A program made the translations under genes and the position numbers. A DNA stretch of 64,000 bases from assembly GCF_001542405.1 (NCBI RefSeq), contig NZ_LNCD01000092.1, positions 28,269-92,268 of the forward strand, given 5' to 3'. Position 1 is the stretch's first letter. Every line of letters starts with the position of its first letter. Of this stretch, positions 9,254-17,085 are shown piece after piece. This DNA is from Rhizobium altiplani (GTDB lineage: Bacteria > Pseudomonadota > Alphaproteobacteria > Rhizobiales > Rhizobiaceae). Under the pieces are notes generated by a model that ran no database searches, was not told where the DNA came from, and saw only the letters and a program-made list of their open reading frames with translations.

Positions 9254-9650
9254 GACTGCGCAAGACTTTTATGGTGCGAGTAAGGAGCTGCGAGAGGATC
9301 GTCACCTGGATGGGCGGAGACCGTTTTCGGCCACCGTGAGCATCGCGAATAGGGCCGTACGCCGCAGGCGTCTCGCCCAAAGACTTTCGGCTTTGCACGT
9401 TCGATCGACCGAGGCCCGACATATATCGATGGATTGTCACATCAGCGCGTGTTCGTGACCCGCGATAATAGAAGCGCTCGACCAGCGCAGCACCCAGGAC
9501 CGGCAGCAGCGCCAAAACCGCAAGATGGAAGATCCTATGGAGGCCGAAAAAAATGGACACGGCGATAGCAAAGATGGCGCCCAACAACGCGCCGATGACA
9601 TAGGCAGATAGCCTTTCATGTGACATCCTCATGCTGTTTTCGAGATCCAT
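9225..9650 (-). CDS. Hypothetical two-TM membrane protein
   Basis: The frame beginning MDLENSMRMSHERLS contains two clear hydrophobic segments (AYVIGALLGAIFAIAVSIF and IFHLAVLALLPVLGAALV), followed by a basic tail. The frame is open further upstream to 9743. No convincing ribosome binding site distinguishes the possible starts. The 3' end overlaps the thermonuclease remnant tail-to-tail by 29 bp. I do not recognise a family; the membrane topology is the main support for coding. Confidence 0.4.
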   Translation of the reverse strand: MDLENSMRMSHERLSAYVIGALLGAIFAIAVSIFFGLHRIFHLAVLALLPVLGAALVERFYYRGSRTRADVTIHRYMSGLGRSNVQSRKSLGETPAAYGPIRDAHGGRKRSPPIQVTILSQLLTRTIKVLRSPSAGQDLHR

Positions 9651-9988
9651 AATCTTCTCGGAGGTGAAATCCGGGCGAAGAGAAAAACCTGCGCCAGCGC
9701 ACGCCTGAAACAGTCGAAGCTCCCGGAAATAGACCTCTCTCATTGGATGTTCGAGATTCGGCGGCAGTCGCAGACGCTCATTGTGCCAAGCCCAGTCTTG
9801 AAGGGAAACCCCGCGCAGATCCTTTAAGTTCCTTATTGATGGTCGCCCGCCGCACGGACCGGCATCCAGGTAAATTCGCGCAAGCCCGTCGTGTCCGATG
9901 GCATGCCATCAGCGATATGAATCAATCCCTGCCGACCGATTCATAAGTCTCGTTGGACGCGATTCCGCTGATCGGCGATTCTGATCTC
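9651..9988. other. Non-coding gap
   Basis: Between the putative membrane protein and the WGR gene I see no convincing gene, repeat or RNA. The upstream extension of the membrane-protein frame (to 9743) lies here and could be coding if the first ATG is used. Confidence 0.4.
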
Positions 9989-10246
9989 ATGATCGCGCAA
10001 CCCTACCATCTCTATGTCGAACGCGTTGACTCCGCCAGAAACATGGCGCGCTACTACGCCATGTCGATCGAGCCCAACCTGTTCGGGGATGTCTGCCTGC
10101 TCAGGAAGTGGGGCCGCATCGGGACAAAGGGTCAGATGATGGTCCACCATTTTGGGCGGGAAGAGGAAGCAGTTGAACTGTTTCTCGATCTGCTTCGACG
10201 GAAACGAAAACGCGGCTATCGTCCGCGCACCTCCGTGCCAACATGA
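9989..10246 (+). CDS. WGR domain-containing protein
   Basis: The 85-residue protein consists almost entirely of a WGR domain: MIAQPYHLYVERVDS, then NMARYYAMSIEPNLFGDVCL, then RKWGRIGTKGQ with the diagnostic Trp-Gly-Arg. WGR domains bind nucleic acid or protein in PARPs and MolR; stand-alone WGR proteins are frequent on rhizobial plasmids, with unknown role. I chose the ATG at 9989 over an upstream TTG at 9953 because homology starts there. A strong hairpin follows the stop at once. Confidence 0.8.
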   Translation: MIAQPYHLYVERVDSARNMARYYAMSIEPNLFGDVCLLRKWGRIGTKGQMMVHHFGREEEAVELFLDLLRRKRKRGYRPRTSVPT

Positions 10247-10247
10247 G

Positions 10248-10271
10248 AATGGCCCGCCGAAACGGGCCATT
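10248..10271 (+). terminator. Hairpin after the WGR gene
   Basis: A perfect 9-bp stem AATGGCCCG/CGGGCCATT with a CCGAAA loop starts within a few bases of the WGR stop codon. There is no uridine run, so it may work as a weak terminator or as an RNA-protecting end. Confidence 0.5.
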
Positions 10272-10338
10272 ATGCCTTATCGGCACCTGTTCCAGAGGAG
10301 CCGCGGAATGCGGCGGGGAAAATTCTGGCGGCGCCAGG

Positions 10339-10749
10339 TTACAGCCGAACGCGCGGGCTGCAATATCCCCGATGAGAGATGACAGCTCGTTGACAAGGAG
10401 AGTTGCAATTGATTGTGATCTCTTTCGTTGCTAACGGAGATCGGCCACTCTGTTGCAAAGAGGGGTCAAGGACCGCAACCGTGTCCGTCTGCCGGCGGGA
10501 GTGTCGAGGGATGAAATCCCTGACAGCCGGGAAGCCCGATCCGGCGCACCGGCTCCCCGTCCAGCTGCAAAAGAGCCGCCTCAAAAGGGGCGGCTCGGCA
10601 TTGATCGCACCGTCCTGTTCGGCAAGCGTCACGACCAGATCAGCCTGGGCAAGTTCAAGCTCGCCCCCGATCTGGCGGCGCTCGGCGGCATCGCAGGCGT
10701 TCTTCAATTCGAGGCGAAGTTTTTCGATGTGCTGTCCGATCGTCATCAT
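10339..10749 (-). CDS. Small conserved plasmid protein, probably frameshifted near its end
   Basis: An AAGGAG site precedes paired ATGs at 10749 and 10746 on the minus strand. The first 54 codons (MMTIGQHIEKLRLELKNACD to DGAINAEPP) have strong coding character: a charged amphipathic helix. The frame then passes through a terminator-like hairpin and on for another 80 codons of Arg/Ser/Cys-rich sequence. With one C fewer in the run at about 10586-10589 it would read CCC TTT TGA and stop inside the hairpin, giving a protein of about 55 residues. I think the short form is the real gene. Function unknown. Confidence 0.5.
   Translation of the reverse strand: MMTIGQHIEKLRLELKNACDAAERRQIGGELELAQADLVVTLAEQDGAINAEPPLLRRLFCSWTGSRCAGSGFPAVRDFIPRHSRRQTDTVAVLDPSLQQSGRSPLATKEITINCNSPCQRAVISHRGYCSPRVRL
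10567..10596 (-). terminator. Rho-independent terminator (minus strand)
   Basis: On the minus strand GAGCCGCC-CCTTTTGA-GGCGGCTC is followed by TTTT. An 8-bp GC-rich stem and a short T run fit an intrinsic terminator for the small gene starting at 10749. Confidence 0.6.
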
Positions 10750-10985
10750 CTCATCTCCTTGAGTTCGTGAAAGACGAGACCGCTGGGCGGGAGGAGATGA
10801 CGGGGTCAGGGAGCGCGGCAGCCACCGGCGGAGCAAGCGCATGGGGGAGCCGATTTTGTTGGAGCTGAGGTTCGAAGCGGAGGCAAAATTGGGGGAACCG
10901 CGCGTCCTCTGACGCCGGCATTTCTGCCCGGCACAATCGCTCCATCTGAGCAGACAATATTCCGGTTCCGTATCGCACCGAGAAA

Positions 10986-11016
10986 GCCGGCGGCAGGCTC
11001 GATGCCCGCCGCCGGC
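10986..11016 (+). terminator. GC-rich hairpin
   Basis: GCCGGCGGC and GCCGCCGGC form a perfect 9-bp stem with a 13-nt loop, followed by TTGTCTCT on the plus strand. It lies 3' of the DUF736 gene. No plus-strand gene obviously ends here, so the direction is uncertain. Confidence 0.35.
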
Positions 11017-11034
11017 TTGTCTCTATTCAGTTCA

Positions 11035-11055
11035 GCCCCGCCTTGGCGGCGGGGC
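11035..11055 (-). terminator. Hairpin after the DUF736 gene
   Basis: GCCCCGCC-TTGGC-GGCGGGGC is a perfect 8-bp stem 13 bp beyond the stop codon of the minus-strand DUF736 gene, the position expected of a terminator. There is no long T run. Confidence 0.45.
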
Positions 11056-11067
11056 CCTGTCCGGGTC

Positions 11068-11379
11068 TCAGTCGCGGTGGGGGCGGGACCAGATCAACTG
11101 GTAGCCGTCCTCGCCCTCGACCTCGGTCAGCGTCGCGTAGATCGGAGCGGGGAAGCTCGGGTCATCGAGCTTGACCGAGAGATAGTCCCGATCCGTCTCG
11201 GCGGAGCGCTTCTGCCAGGCCGCACCCAGCTCGACGTTGCCTGCGTAGATGCGGAAGTGCGGGCCCTTGTCGGAGTGATTGTCGATGCGAGCGATGCGGG
11301 CCTTGACGTTGAGGGCAAGGGTGCGGATCGAGCCGTTGAAGCCGGTTTCGGAAGTGGTGAAGGTGCCGATGGTTGCCAT
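11068..11379 (-). CDS. DUF736 family protein
   Basis: The 103-residue product starts MATIGTFTTSETGFNGSIRT and contains LNVKARIARIDNHSDKGPHF and WQKRSAETDRDYLSVKLDDP, the recognised DUF736 pattern. An AAAGGAA site sits just before the ATG at 11379. The longer open frame upstream is ignored. DUF736 proteins are ubiquitous on alphaproteobacterial plasmids near ardC and toprim genes; their role is unknown. A 19-bp hairpin lies 23 nt upstream of the start, much like the one before ardC. Confidence 0.88.
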   Translation of the reverse strand: MATIGTFTTSETGFNGSIRTLALNVKARIARIDNHSDKGPHFRIYAGNVELGAAWQKRSAETDRDYLSVKLDDPSFPAPIYATLTEVEGEDGYQLIWSRPHRD

Positions 11380-11402
11380 TGTCGTATTCCTTTGCTGTTT
11401 CG

Positions 11403-11421
11403 GGCCGCGCCCATCGCGGCC
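11403..11421 (-). promoter_or_regulatory. 5' leader hairpin of the DUF736 gene
   Basis: GGCCGCG-CCCAT-CGCGGCC forms a 7-bp inverted repeat 23 nt upstream of the start codon. Almost the same element lies 21 nt upstream of ardC (12950-12968). Shared stem, loop size and spacing suggest a common operator or RNA leader. Confidence 0.45.
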
Positions 11422-11820
11422 TCGATGGCTGTCGCAAGATCGGGGACGATCGGACCGCACCTGAAAGGCCAAAATGAAATGGAGGGCGGCCACGAGAAAT
11501 TTTGTTGTTCCGCGAGGAATGGGCGCGCAGCGCTCAGGGGAATAAAGTTTCGGAGGGCCGTTGCGGTAAGACGATCGAGGCAAAGCCGGTCTTCGATCAG
11601 ACATGCCTCATCGAGCCCGCGACGGTCGTGGCCTGGCGCAGTGGTCGAAGGAATATGGCAATGGCGGTTCGTCCCTCGACTGCTCCCGAACGCTGCAACG
11701 ATCGCTCCGCGGTCCTGTCCACGTGCGAAACCGAAACCTCGCAGAACCAACGAGCAGGGGGCGTTGCATTGCCCGCTCCGCGCTGTCGTCGCGCCTCGCA
11801 AGCCGTCGCCTGGAGGATCC
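11422..11820. other. Non-coding gap upstream of DUF736
   Basis: No convincing coding sequence was seen. It must hold the promoters for the minus-strand DUF736 gene and the plus-strand small gene at 11821. Open frames crossing it have irregular composition and no matching start signals. Confidence 0.4.
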
Positions 11821-11997
11821 ATGCATCAGCAGACAAAGCCCTTTATCGTCGAAATCAAGCCGTCCCGGAAGCTCAAGCCGATAGACCGGGAAAACTCGAT
11901 CTGCGGCAAACTGCACCTTGCGACGGATCGTGACACGCCCACCGCGACCGACGGCCGAGAGTTGTCGGCCGCCGGCGAGGCCGACGACCGGCGCTGA
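11821..11997 (+). CDS. Small conserved plasmid protein
   Basis: The ATG at 11821 follows GGAGG with 4-nt spacing, a strong start signal. The 58-residue product begins MHQQTKPFIVEIKPSRKLKP, a basic N-terminus, then has an acidic Asp/Glu-rich tail. I believe similar small proteins occur beside ardC on rhizobial plasmids, but I cannot name a family. It converges on ardC with 7 bp between stop codons. Confidence 0.6.
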   Translation: MHQQTKPFIVEIKPSRKLKPIDRENSICGKLHLATDRDTPTATDGRELSAAGEADDRR

Positions 11998-12004
11998 CAA
12001 GTCG

Positions 12005-12928
12005 TTACGCAGCGAGCCGCTTGTCGGCCGCGTCCGGCTGCAGCGAATGCAGGAAAGTCACGGCCCGCTGCGCATGCGCCGCCGCCTGGAAGATCGCCCG
12101 TCTGTCATCGGCCAGGACCTTGAGCCAGGAATCGAGGTAGGACGCGTGATCGGGGCGGGGCTCGAGCTCGGGAACAATCCCGAGATCGGCGCACAGGAAG
12201 CAGCTGCCGAGCTCGGCGATCAGTTCCTCGCGGGCTCGTTCAGATTTGTCCTTGGCATAGCGGCTGAGGTCGCGACCGAGGCGATGGGCCGGCGCCGTCC
12301 AATGCGTGACCTCATGACTCAAGGTCGCGTAGTAGCTTGCCGCATCCTTGAAGCTCTCAAATGGTGGCATCTGGACGACATCGGCGGCTGGCGCAAAGAA
12401 GGCCTGGTTGCCGCCATGACGAATTGAAGCACCGGTGTTGCGGAAGAACCGATCCGCGTGCCCGATGCGCTCGACAGGATCCGGAACGGACACCGGCCGG
12501 TGATGATACTGATCGGGGAGTCCCTCGATCTGTTCGACGTTGAAGACGCTGTATGCCTTTAAGAAGGGGATTTCCCGCTCGACCTCGCCGCCGTTCCCGT
12601 CGGTTTCGGACTTAGTGAAACGGCTGGCGAAGACGACGGTCGTGCCCGTCTCGCCTTTGCGGACCGCGGCGCCCAATTCGAGGGACTGCTTGAACGTCAT
12701 CCACGTGGATGACGCGTAACCTCGCGCGACACCCTCCGACCACAAAAGCAGCACGTTGACGCCAGAATAGGGTTGCCCATTGTAACGCAGCGGCCGGGTA
12801 ATGCGACCTGCCGCGTTCGCTGAATTCCATGGTTTCATCCAAGGCCGCACGCCCTTTGCCAGGTCTTCGATGATCTTGTCGGTGATCCGGCTGTAGAGAT
12901 CGACCCGCTGATTTTCTGTGTTGCTCAT
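12005..12928 (-). CDS. ardC: ArdC-like antirestriction protein (zincin)
   Basis: The 307-residue protein begins MSNTENQRVDLYSRITDKII. Its N-terminal ssDNA-binding domain of the ArdC type includes PWMKPWN and PYSGVNVLLLW. The C-terminal metallopeptidase domain carries HEVTHW (two His and a Glu for zinc) and AREELIAELGSCFL. ArdC proteins protect incoming plasmid DNA from host restriction during conjugation. I took the ATG at 12928; an upstream ATG at 12949 falls next to the leader hairpin. It sits in the typical accessory block with DUF736 and toprim genes. Confidence 0.9.
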   Translation of the reverse strand: MSNTENQRVDLYSRITDKIIEDLAKGVRPWMKPWNSANAAGRITRPLRYNGQPYSGVNVLLLWSEGVARGYASSTWMTFKQSLELGAAVRKGETGTTVVFASRFTKSETDGNGGEVEREIPFLKAYSVFNVEQIEGLPDQYHHRPVSVPDPVERIGHADRFFRNTGASIRHGGNQAFFAPAADVVQMPPFESFKDAASYYATLSHEVTHWTAPAHRLGRDLSRYAKDKSERAREELIAELGSCFLCADLGIVPELEPRPDHASYLDSWLKVLADDRRAIFQAAAHAQRAVTFLHSLQPDAADKRLAA

Positions 12929-12949
12929 ATTCAAACTTCCCCGTTTCAA

Positions 12950-12968
12950 GGCCGCGCCCCTCGCGGCC
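12950..12968 (-). promoter_or_regulatory. 5' leader hairpin of ardC
   Basis: GGCCGCG-CCCCT-CGCGGCC is a 7-bp inverted repeat 21 nt before the ardC start. It matches the element before the DUF736 gene (11403-11421) except in the loop; a related palindrome (13840-13854) precedes the next gene. Possibly a shared operator or RNA structure. Confidence 0.45.
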
Positions 12969-13201
12969 CGTTACGAAGGGCGAAAGCAGGAGCAGGTTAG
13001 CCGGCGGATGCACCGGAACGGCCGCAACGCAGTGGAGGACGGCGAAGGCGTTGCGTCCGTCGGCGGCTCCTGCAGACCCTACGAAGGAACGGGCCACGAC
13101 GGGCGTGCCATCGACTTCATTTCCTTTTTCTTGCTGGCGGGGTCAGCGACACGAAACAGGCCGGTCCCGCCACGGAAGCGGCCGGCTCGAGTTGATGGAA
13201 A

Positions 13202-13222
13202 GGCGGGGCCGAAGCCCCCGCC
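13202..13222 (-). terminator. Hairpin after the 13231-13818 gene
   Basis: GGCGGGG and CCCCGCC form a 7-bp stem about 8 bp beyond the stop codon of the minus-strand gene, consistent with a terminator. Confidence 0.45.
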
Positions 13223-13230
13223 GAAAGTGG

Positions 13231-13818
13231 TCAGTCGAAGGCGGAGATCTGCGTTTCGGTAGCCTTGCGGTAGAGCGCGTGGCCGGGCTGTTCGACGGGA
13301 CGGTCGAACGGTTTCCAGGTCTCGCCGATCACCTGGACATAGGCGGCGACGGCGCCTTCGGCCGCCATTCTGAGCGCATGGACCTGTATGCCCATGTCGG
13401 CGGCGAATTCGCGCTTGCGCTGAGCGGCGCTGTCAAAGCCGACGGGGCCGTCCAGGTCCTCGTCGCGGGCATCGTTGGCGGCTTTGGCCGTGGCATCGCG
13501 CCCCTCGGTGACCGCGCGGCTGTAGAACTGGCCGGCGCCGTGGGCCGAGCCGACGTAGGCACCGACGATCCGCTGCAGGTGGATCTGCATGGCCTTGTCG
13601 CCAAGGCCGTCGCCGAGCGCATCGGCTGTCTCCGTGACCAGCCGCTCGTGCAAGTCGCGGATGCCGTCGCTGTCGATGACGGCGGTTCCGAAACTCTCGG
13701 TGATCTTAAGTGCCTGGCTGACGTCGGGGCAGGTGAGCCGGACCATTTCGATGGTTGCGCCCTTGCGCAGTTGCACGACGCGTGTGGATTGGCGGGAGGA
13801 GGGTGTAGGCTTGGCCAT
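13231..13818 (-). CDS. Conserved hypothetical plasmid protein
   Basis: The 195-residue protein begins MAKPTPSSRQSTRVVQLRKG with AAAGGAA just upstream of the ATG. It is largely helical and acidic, with ALKITESFGTAVIDSDGIRD and GFDSAAQRKREFAADMG segments, no signal peptide and no catalytic motif that I recognise. Similar proteins appear to be common on rhizobial plasmids beside ardC. A palindrome (13840-13854) lies 22 nt upstream of the start. Function unknown. Confidence 0.75.
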   Translation of the reverse strand: MAKPTPSSRQSTRVVQLRKGATIEMVRLTCPDVSQALKITESFGTAVIDSDGIRDLHERLVTETADALGDGLGDKAMQIHLQRIVGAYVGSAHGAGQFYSRAVTEGRDATAKAANDARDEDLDGPVGFDSAAQRKREFAADMGIQVHALRMAAEGAVAAYVQVIGETWKPFDRPVEQPGHALYRKATETQISAFD

Positions 13819-13839
13819 GTCGTTTCCTTTCGAAGTCGT

Positions 13840-13854
13840 CCGGAGCGGCTCCGG
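13840..13854 (-). promoter_or_regulatory. Palindrome upstream of the 13818 start
   Basis: CCGGAGCGGCTCCGG (perfect outer 7-bp arms around one base) is 22 nt upstream of the ATG, the same distance as the hairpins before ardC and the DUF736 gene. Confidence 0.35.
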
Positions 13855-14373
13855 CCCATGCCGGCTTGCCCTTCGGTGCGGTCACCTCGAACCGGCGGAA
13901 AGACGGGCGCTTCAGGGTCCGGCCCCACCTGGACGAGCGGAGCCGGTTTGCTTGCGACGAGGGCAAGCTGCCCTCGACGGAGCACGCGAGCCTGCTCCGA
14001 GAACGACGGCGGGGTCCGGCCGCGCCGCGGCGCGACAGCGGCCTTGAAGCGCACGGACGCCGGTTCAGACCTCAGCAAAACCGAAGGGCGATCCGGCGTG
14101 GGGAGGAAGATGACGTCCTCGAATGAACGAACAGGCGTTTCCGGGGAACCCTGGCTTCCCCACGCGCTGCACATGAACGCTCGGCCTATCGCTTGGTCAG
14201 CTTAGGCAAGCGATAGGATTGCAGCCAGCCGGACCGTGCGAGTTGCGAAGGCCGCGCAGCAGACCGCTGCCGTCATGAGGCGGGCCCGCCCCAACCAGGC
14301 GTTGTTGAGGATTGATTTCCAGCGTCGACGATGCCTGCGGCGTAGGCCGGAAGCGCCGCTTGCTGCTCCGCCG
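13855..14373. other. Non-coding gap with an 11-bp inverted repeat
   Basis: No believable gene was found. The region contains a perfect inverted repeat, CCTATCGCTTG (14185-14195) and CAAGCGATAGG (14207-14217), with an 11-bp spacer. It could be a bidirectional terminator or a protein-binding site. Confidence 0.45.
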
Positions 14374-14592
14374 TCAGGGCGGGCAATGCTTCACGGCGAC
14401 AACCGGCAACACGCGTATTTGGCCGCCATCCGGCTCCGCTTCCCTGGCCGCAATCAGGCGCCTGAGCTCAGCCGGGCCGGCGCTCAGAAAGGCTTGGCCT
14501 TCGAAATGGTGAAATTGCCGCCAGAACGCGGTTCGCTCGGCCGGCGATCCTCCGATGCCGGCTCTCCGCTCCAGGTCGCCGATGGTGCTCAT
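14374..14592 (-). CDS. Hypothetical small protein
   Basis: The ATG at 14592 has GGAGGGCG upstream. The 72-residue product starts MSTIGDLERRAGIGGSPAER and includes FWRQFHHFEGQAFLSAGPAEL, with plausible soluble composition. It ends HCPP. The next minus-strand gene lies 53 bp upstream, so the two may be co-transcribed with the toprim gene. Family not recognised. Confidence 0.55.
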   Translation of the reverse strand: MSTIGDLERRAGIGGSPAERTAFWRQFHHFEGQAFLSAGPAELRRLIAAREAEPDGGQIRVLPVVAVKHCPP

Positions 14593-14645
14593 GGCAACGC
14601 CCTCCACGCAGTTGCGACGACGCGGCCATCCAATTCGGCTCGCGC

Positions 14646-14882
14646 TCAAAGTGCGGCGATTGTCGCGTCCTGCCGAGCAAGATTCCGCGTAAGCGCATCG
14701 ACTTCCGGCTGTCGCTCGGCCGTCAGACTGCCAGATTGGTGCGGTAGCGTTCGAGGAAGGCGCCGTCCAAGCAGGGGAATGAGCGCGGTTAGCCGGTCGA
14801 TGAGATCGAGCTGGTGCTGCGTCTTTCGCCGTGCCGCTTCCATTCTGGCAAGCTCGCCGAGCTGTCGTTCGGAATTGGCCAT
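14646..14882 (-). CDS. Hypothetical small helical protein
   Basis: The ATG at 14882 follows GGGAGGGCGGCGTA. The 78-residue product begins MANSERQLGELARMEAARRK and is a charged helical protein with a possible coiled coil. It follows the toprim gene (62 bp gap) in the same orientation. No known family was recognised. Confidence 0.5.
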   Translation of the reverse strand: MANSERQLGELARMEAARRKTQHQLDLIDRLTALIPLLGRRLPRTLPHQSGSLTAERQPEVDALTRNLARQDATIAAL

Positions 14883-14944
14883 TACGCCGCCCTCCCGCGC
14901 CAACCGGCGCAGCTGGAGGGGCCGTCTAGGCGGCATGCTTCGTC

Positions 14945-16075
14945 TCATTGATGACGAAACCGACGGAATATTCTTGGCTCGGCACAAGGAAGCGGCGCGT
15001 CTACGTGGTCGCCGCGCTTGCCGCCGACCGCCGCGATCACCTGGGTCATGCCGCCGACATCGCGGCCGGCGGGGTCCAGGGCCGGCTCACGGGCAAAGCC
15101 TCCGTTGACGCGGCCGGAGCGCATGCGGCACGCCTCCTCTTCTTTCCTCCCACCCTCGCTTTTCCTGTTCTCATTCCTTCGCTTCGCGCGAGCCTTCAGG
15201 GCCTCGTTCCAGTCTTCTTGCGGTGGGCGGAGCCGCATCCAATCGCAGCCGGCCCCATGGGCAAGCGCGCGCAATCGCTCGGCAAACAGATCGCCTTGGG
15301 GATTGGCGTCGGTGGCGGCGACAAGCTGAACGGTGGGGCGTGAAGCCAGCGCGCCAAGGGCTGCGGCCGTGATCGGAGACCAGCCGCCGCCGGTGCTGAG
15401 ATAAAGTGTACCATCACGTAACCCCTCGATTGCCGCCAGGCTCATGGCGTCGATCGCAGCTTCCGTCACGGCCAAGCGCATTGCAGCGTCAGGGCCGAGG
15501 CGGAACAGAACCTTCGCTCCCCCGCTGGCAAAGCCACGATATTGCGGACCGCGCGCCTCCCAGCCTGTGATGTCGCCCGCATGGTTCGTATGAGCGGCCC
15601 ATAGGCTGCCCTGCGGCCCTTCCCGGAGGAGTTCGCGTTTGATCGCCGTGCGGAGCAGGGATGTTGGAAGGCAGCGCTCGTCGTGCAGGTAGCGCCATGT
15701 CAATGAGCCAGGCCACGGGCGGCGGCGTGCTCGCCAACGATCGGTAAGGGAAAGGTCGGATTTGTCTGCAGCGCTTAGAGATTTCCATTCGGGCGCGGAA
15801 ATTTCGAACCCCACCAGAGCCGCGACCTTTTCGATGGCCTCGTGAAAGCTGGCGCGATCCAGGTGCTCGACGAGCCCGAAGACATCACCCTTCGCCTCGC
15901 TGAGCGGGTCGAACCATCCGCGCCCTTGATGTGTGACGATGACGATCTCACTGCTGCGTCGAAACTTTACCGCCCGGCGGGTGCTTTCCTTGACATCAAT
16001 GGCAAATCCGGCCTGTTCCAGCACAGCTGCGCAGCTTACGGCATCGCGTAGCGCCTCTATCTCTCTTCTCTCCAT
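14945..16075 (-). CDS. DUF3991/toprim domain protein
   Basis: The 376-residue protein has an N-terminal DUF3991-type primase-like region with FRRSSEIVIVTHQGRGWFDP and EAKGDVFGLVEHL, then a toprim domain. In the toprim the catalytic Glu is in VTEAAIDAMS and the acidic pair in VAATDANPQGD. The start at 16075 (MERREIEALRDAVSCAAVLE) has GGAGGAAGG immediately upstream; in-frame upstream starts lack a good site. Such primase-like proteins are widespread on alphaproteobacterial plasmids and may help lagging-strand synthesis after transfer. The C-terminal 60 residues are a charged low-complexity tail. Confidence 0.82.
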   Translation of the reverse strand: MERREIEALRDAVSCAAVLEQAGFAIDVKESTRRAVKFRRSSEIVIVTHQGRGWFDPLSEAKGDVFGLVEHLDRASFHEAIEKVAALVGFEISAPEWKSLSAADKSDLSLTDRWRARRRPWPGSLTWRYLHDERCLPTSLLRTAIKRELLREGPQGSLWAAHTNHAGDITGWEARGPQYRGFASGGAKVLFRLGPDAAMRLAVTEAAIDAMSLAAIEGLRDGTLYLSTGGGWSPITAAALGALASRPTVQLVAATDANPQGDLFAERLRALAHGAGCDWMRLRPPQEDWNEALKARAKRRNENRKSEGGRKEEEACRMRSGRVNGGFAREPALDPAGRDVGGMTQVIAAVGGKRGDHVDAPLPCAEPRIFRRFRHQ

Positions 16076-16263
16076 CCTTCCTCCGATCGCGAAAGCGATC
16101 GCCTCCTGCTCGTCGGTTCTATTCATCGGCCACTTCACCGGGCGTGAAGAGCAAAGGCCGCAAGGGCGCGGCTTGCAATTTGGTGAATCATGCAAGGTCG
16201 GCCGCGGCGGAGCCTCCCTTGCGGCCTGCCGCTCGCAAGCGGCACGCCTAAGGTGCCGCCGGC

Positions 16264-16434
16264 TCAATGCCACGGCGTGTATTCATGGACGATCTCAAGA
16301 TCGTCGTCGGCGTCGTTTTCGTCAGACGGCGGGATGCCGTATTTGCCGTCGACCGAGAAGAGGGTGATCGGAACCACAAGGTCGCGGGAGAGCTGGAATG
16401 CGTGGAACTGGGCGAGTGAGAGGTCGTGCGACAT
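16264..16434 (-). CDS. Small acidic hypothetical protein
   Basis: The 56-residue product begins MSHDLSLAQFHAFQLSRDLV and ends DDDLEIVHEYTPWH, strongly acidic in its second half. Support for coding comes from a related, frame-broken copy at about 18066-18190 whose conserved end reads DDLEIVREYTLLH, with similarity extending into the 3' flank. A GGCCC/GGGCC hairpin precedes the start. Function unknown. Confidence 0.55.
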   Translation of the reverse strand: MSHDLSLAQFHAFQLSRDLVVPITLFSVDGKYGIPPSDENDADDDLEIVHEYTPWH

Positions 16435-16785
16435 GTGAGAGGCCCCTTCGGAGCGGGCCAATTCCCGCTCGATGGCTCCTCAGAAGGCCCGGGGGGCGCG
16501 ATCACCGCGACGCGAAGCAGAAGCGGCCGAAGCTTGCGCACGGACTCCTTGCGGGTTGATCGTGGAAGATCCGGAACCGGGCCAGGACGCCATCAAATGA
16601 GAGCGGGATTGGACTGCGCCGATGGATTGCGCCAAATGCATCCTGATCTTGCGATCTCGATAGCTCCAGCCGGCAAGGTCCTGAAAACAGATCGCGGGCG
16701 GCCGGCGTGACATTAGCCGATTTCAACTGGCGAAGAATCTTGGTATCTCACCGGGTAGGTGGCAGGGCGGCATAGGGAAGTGACA
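16435..16785. other. Non-coding gap
   Basis: This divergent intergenic region lies between two small genes. Apart from the hairpin directly upstream of the 16434 start I see no feature; no RNA gene or operator was recognised. Confidence 0.35.
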
Positions 16786-17085
16786 ATGGATTCACGCAGG
16801 GACATAGCCGAACGGGTCATCGCGCGTTGGAAGGCGCGAGGGATCCGGATCGATGAAGACCCCGGTTTCATGGAACTGGTCGCACTTTGGACGGCAGGGA
16901 CGATCGAGTCCGATGAAATGCGCCGCCGGTATGCCGCGCTCCTGCGCGAGCGGTCCCTGTCCAGATCAAGCCCACTTGACCTGCACCCCTCCGGCGAAGA
17001 GCCGGATGTCGATCATCAATCCATTGCCATTCCAGACGACGAACCGGATGAGCGGGAAGGCTTCGTTCAGCCGGCGCAATGGTGA
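16786..17085 (+). CDS. Conserved hypothetical plasmid protein
   Basis: The ATG at 16786 follows GGGAAGTGACA. The 99-residue product starts MDSRRDIAERVIARWKARGI, contains FMELVALWTAGTIESDEMRR and has an acidic tail with DDEPDEREGF. The amphipathic first 70 residues and the type of start suggest a real soluble protein; I believe relatives exist on rhizobial plasmids. No known domain. Confidence 0.6.
   Translation: MDSRRDIAERVIARWKARGIRIDEDPGFMELVALWTAGTIESDEMRRRYAALLRERSLSRSSPLDLHPSGEEPDVDHQSIAIPDDEPDEREGFVQPAQW

Noticed and set aside
10751..10978. 75-codon minus-strand frame upstream of the small 10749 gene
   Set aside because: It has no start signal and low-quality composition, and lies where the promoter of the small gene is expected.
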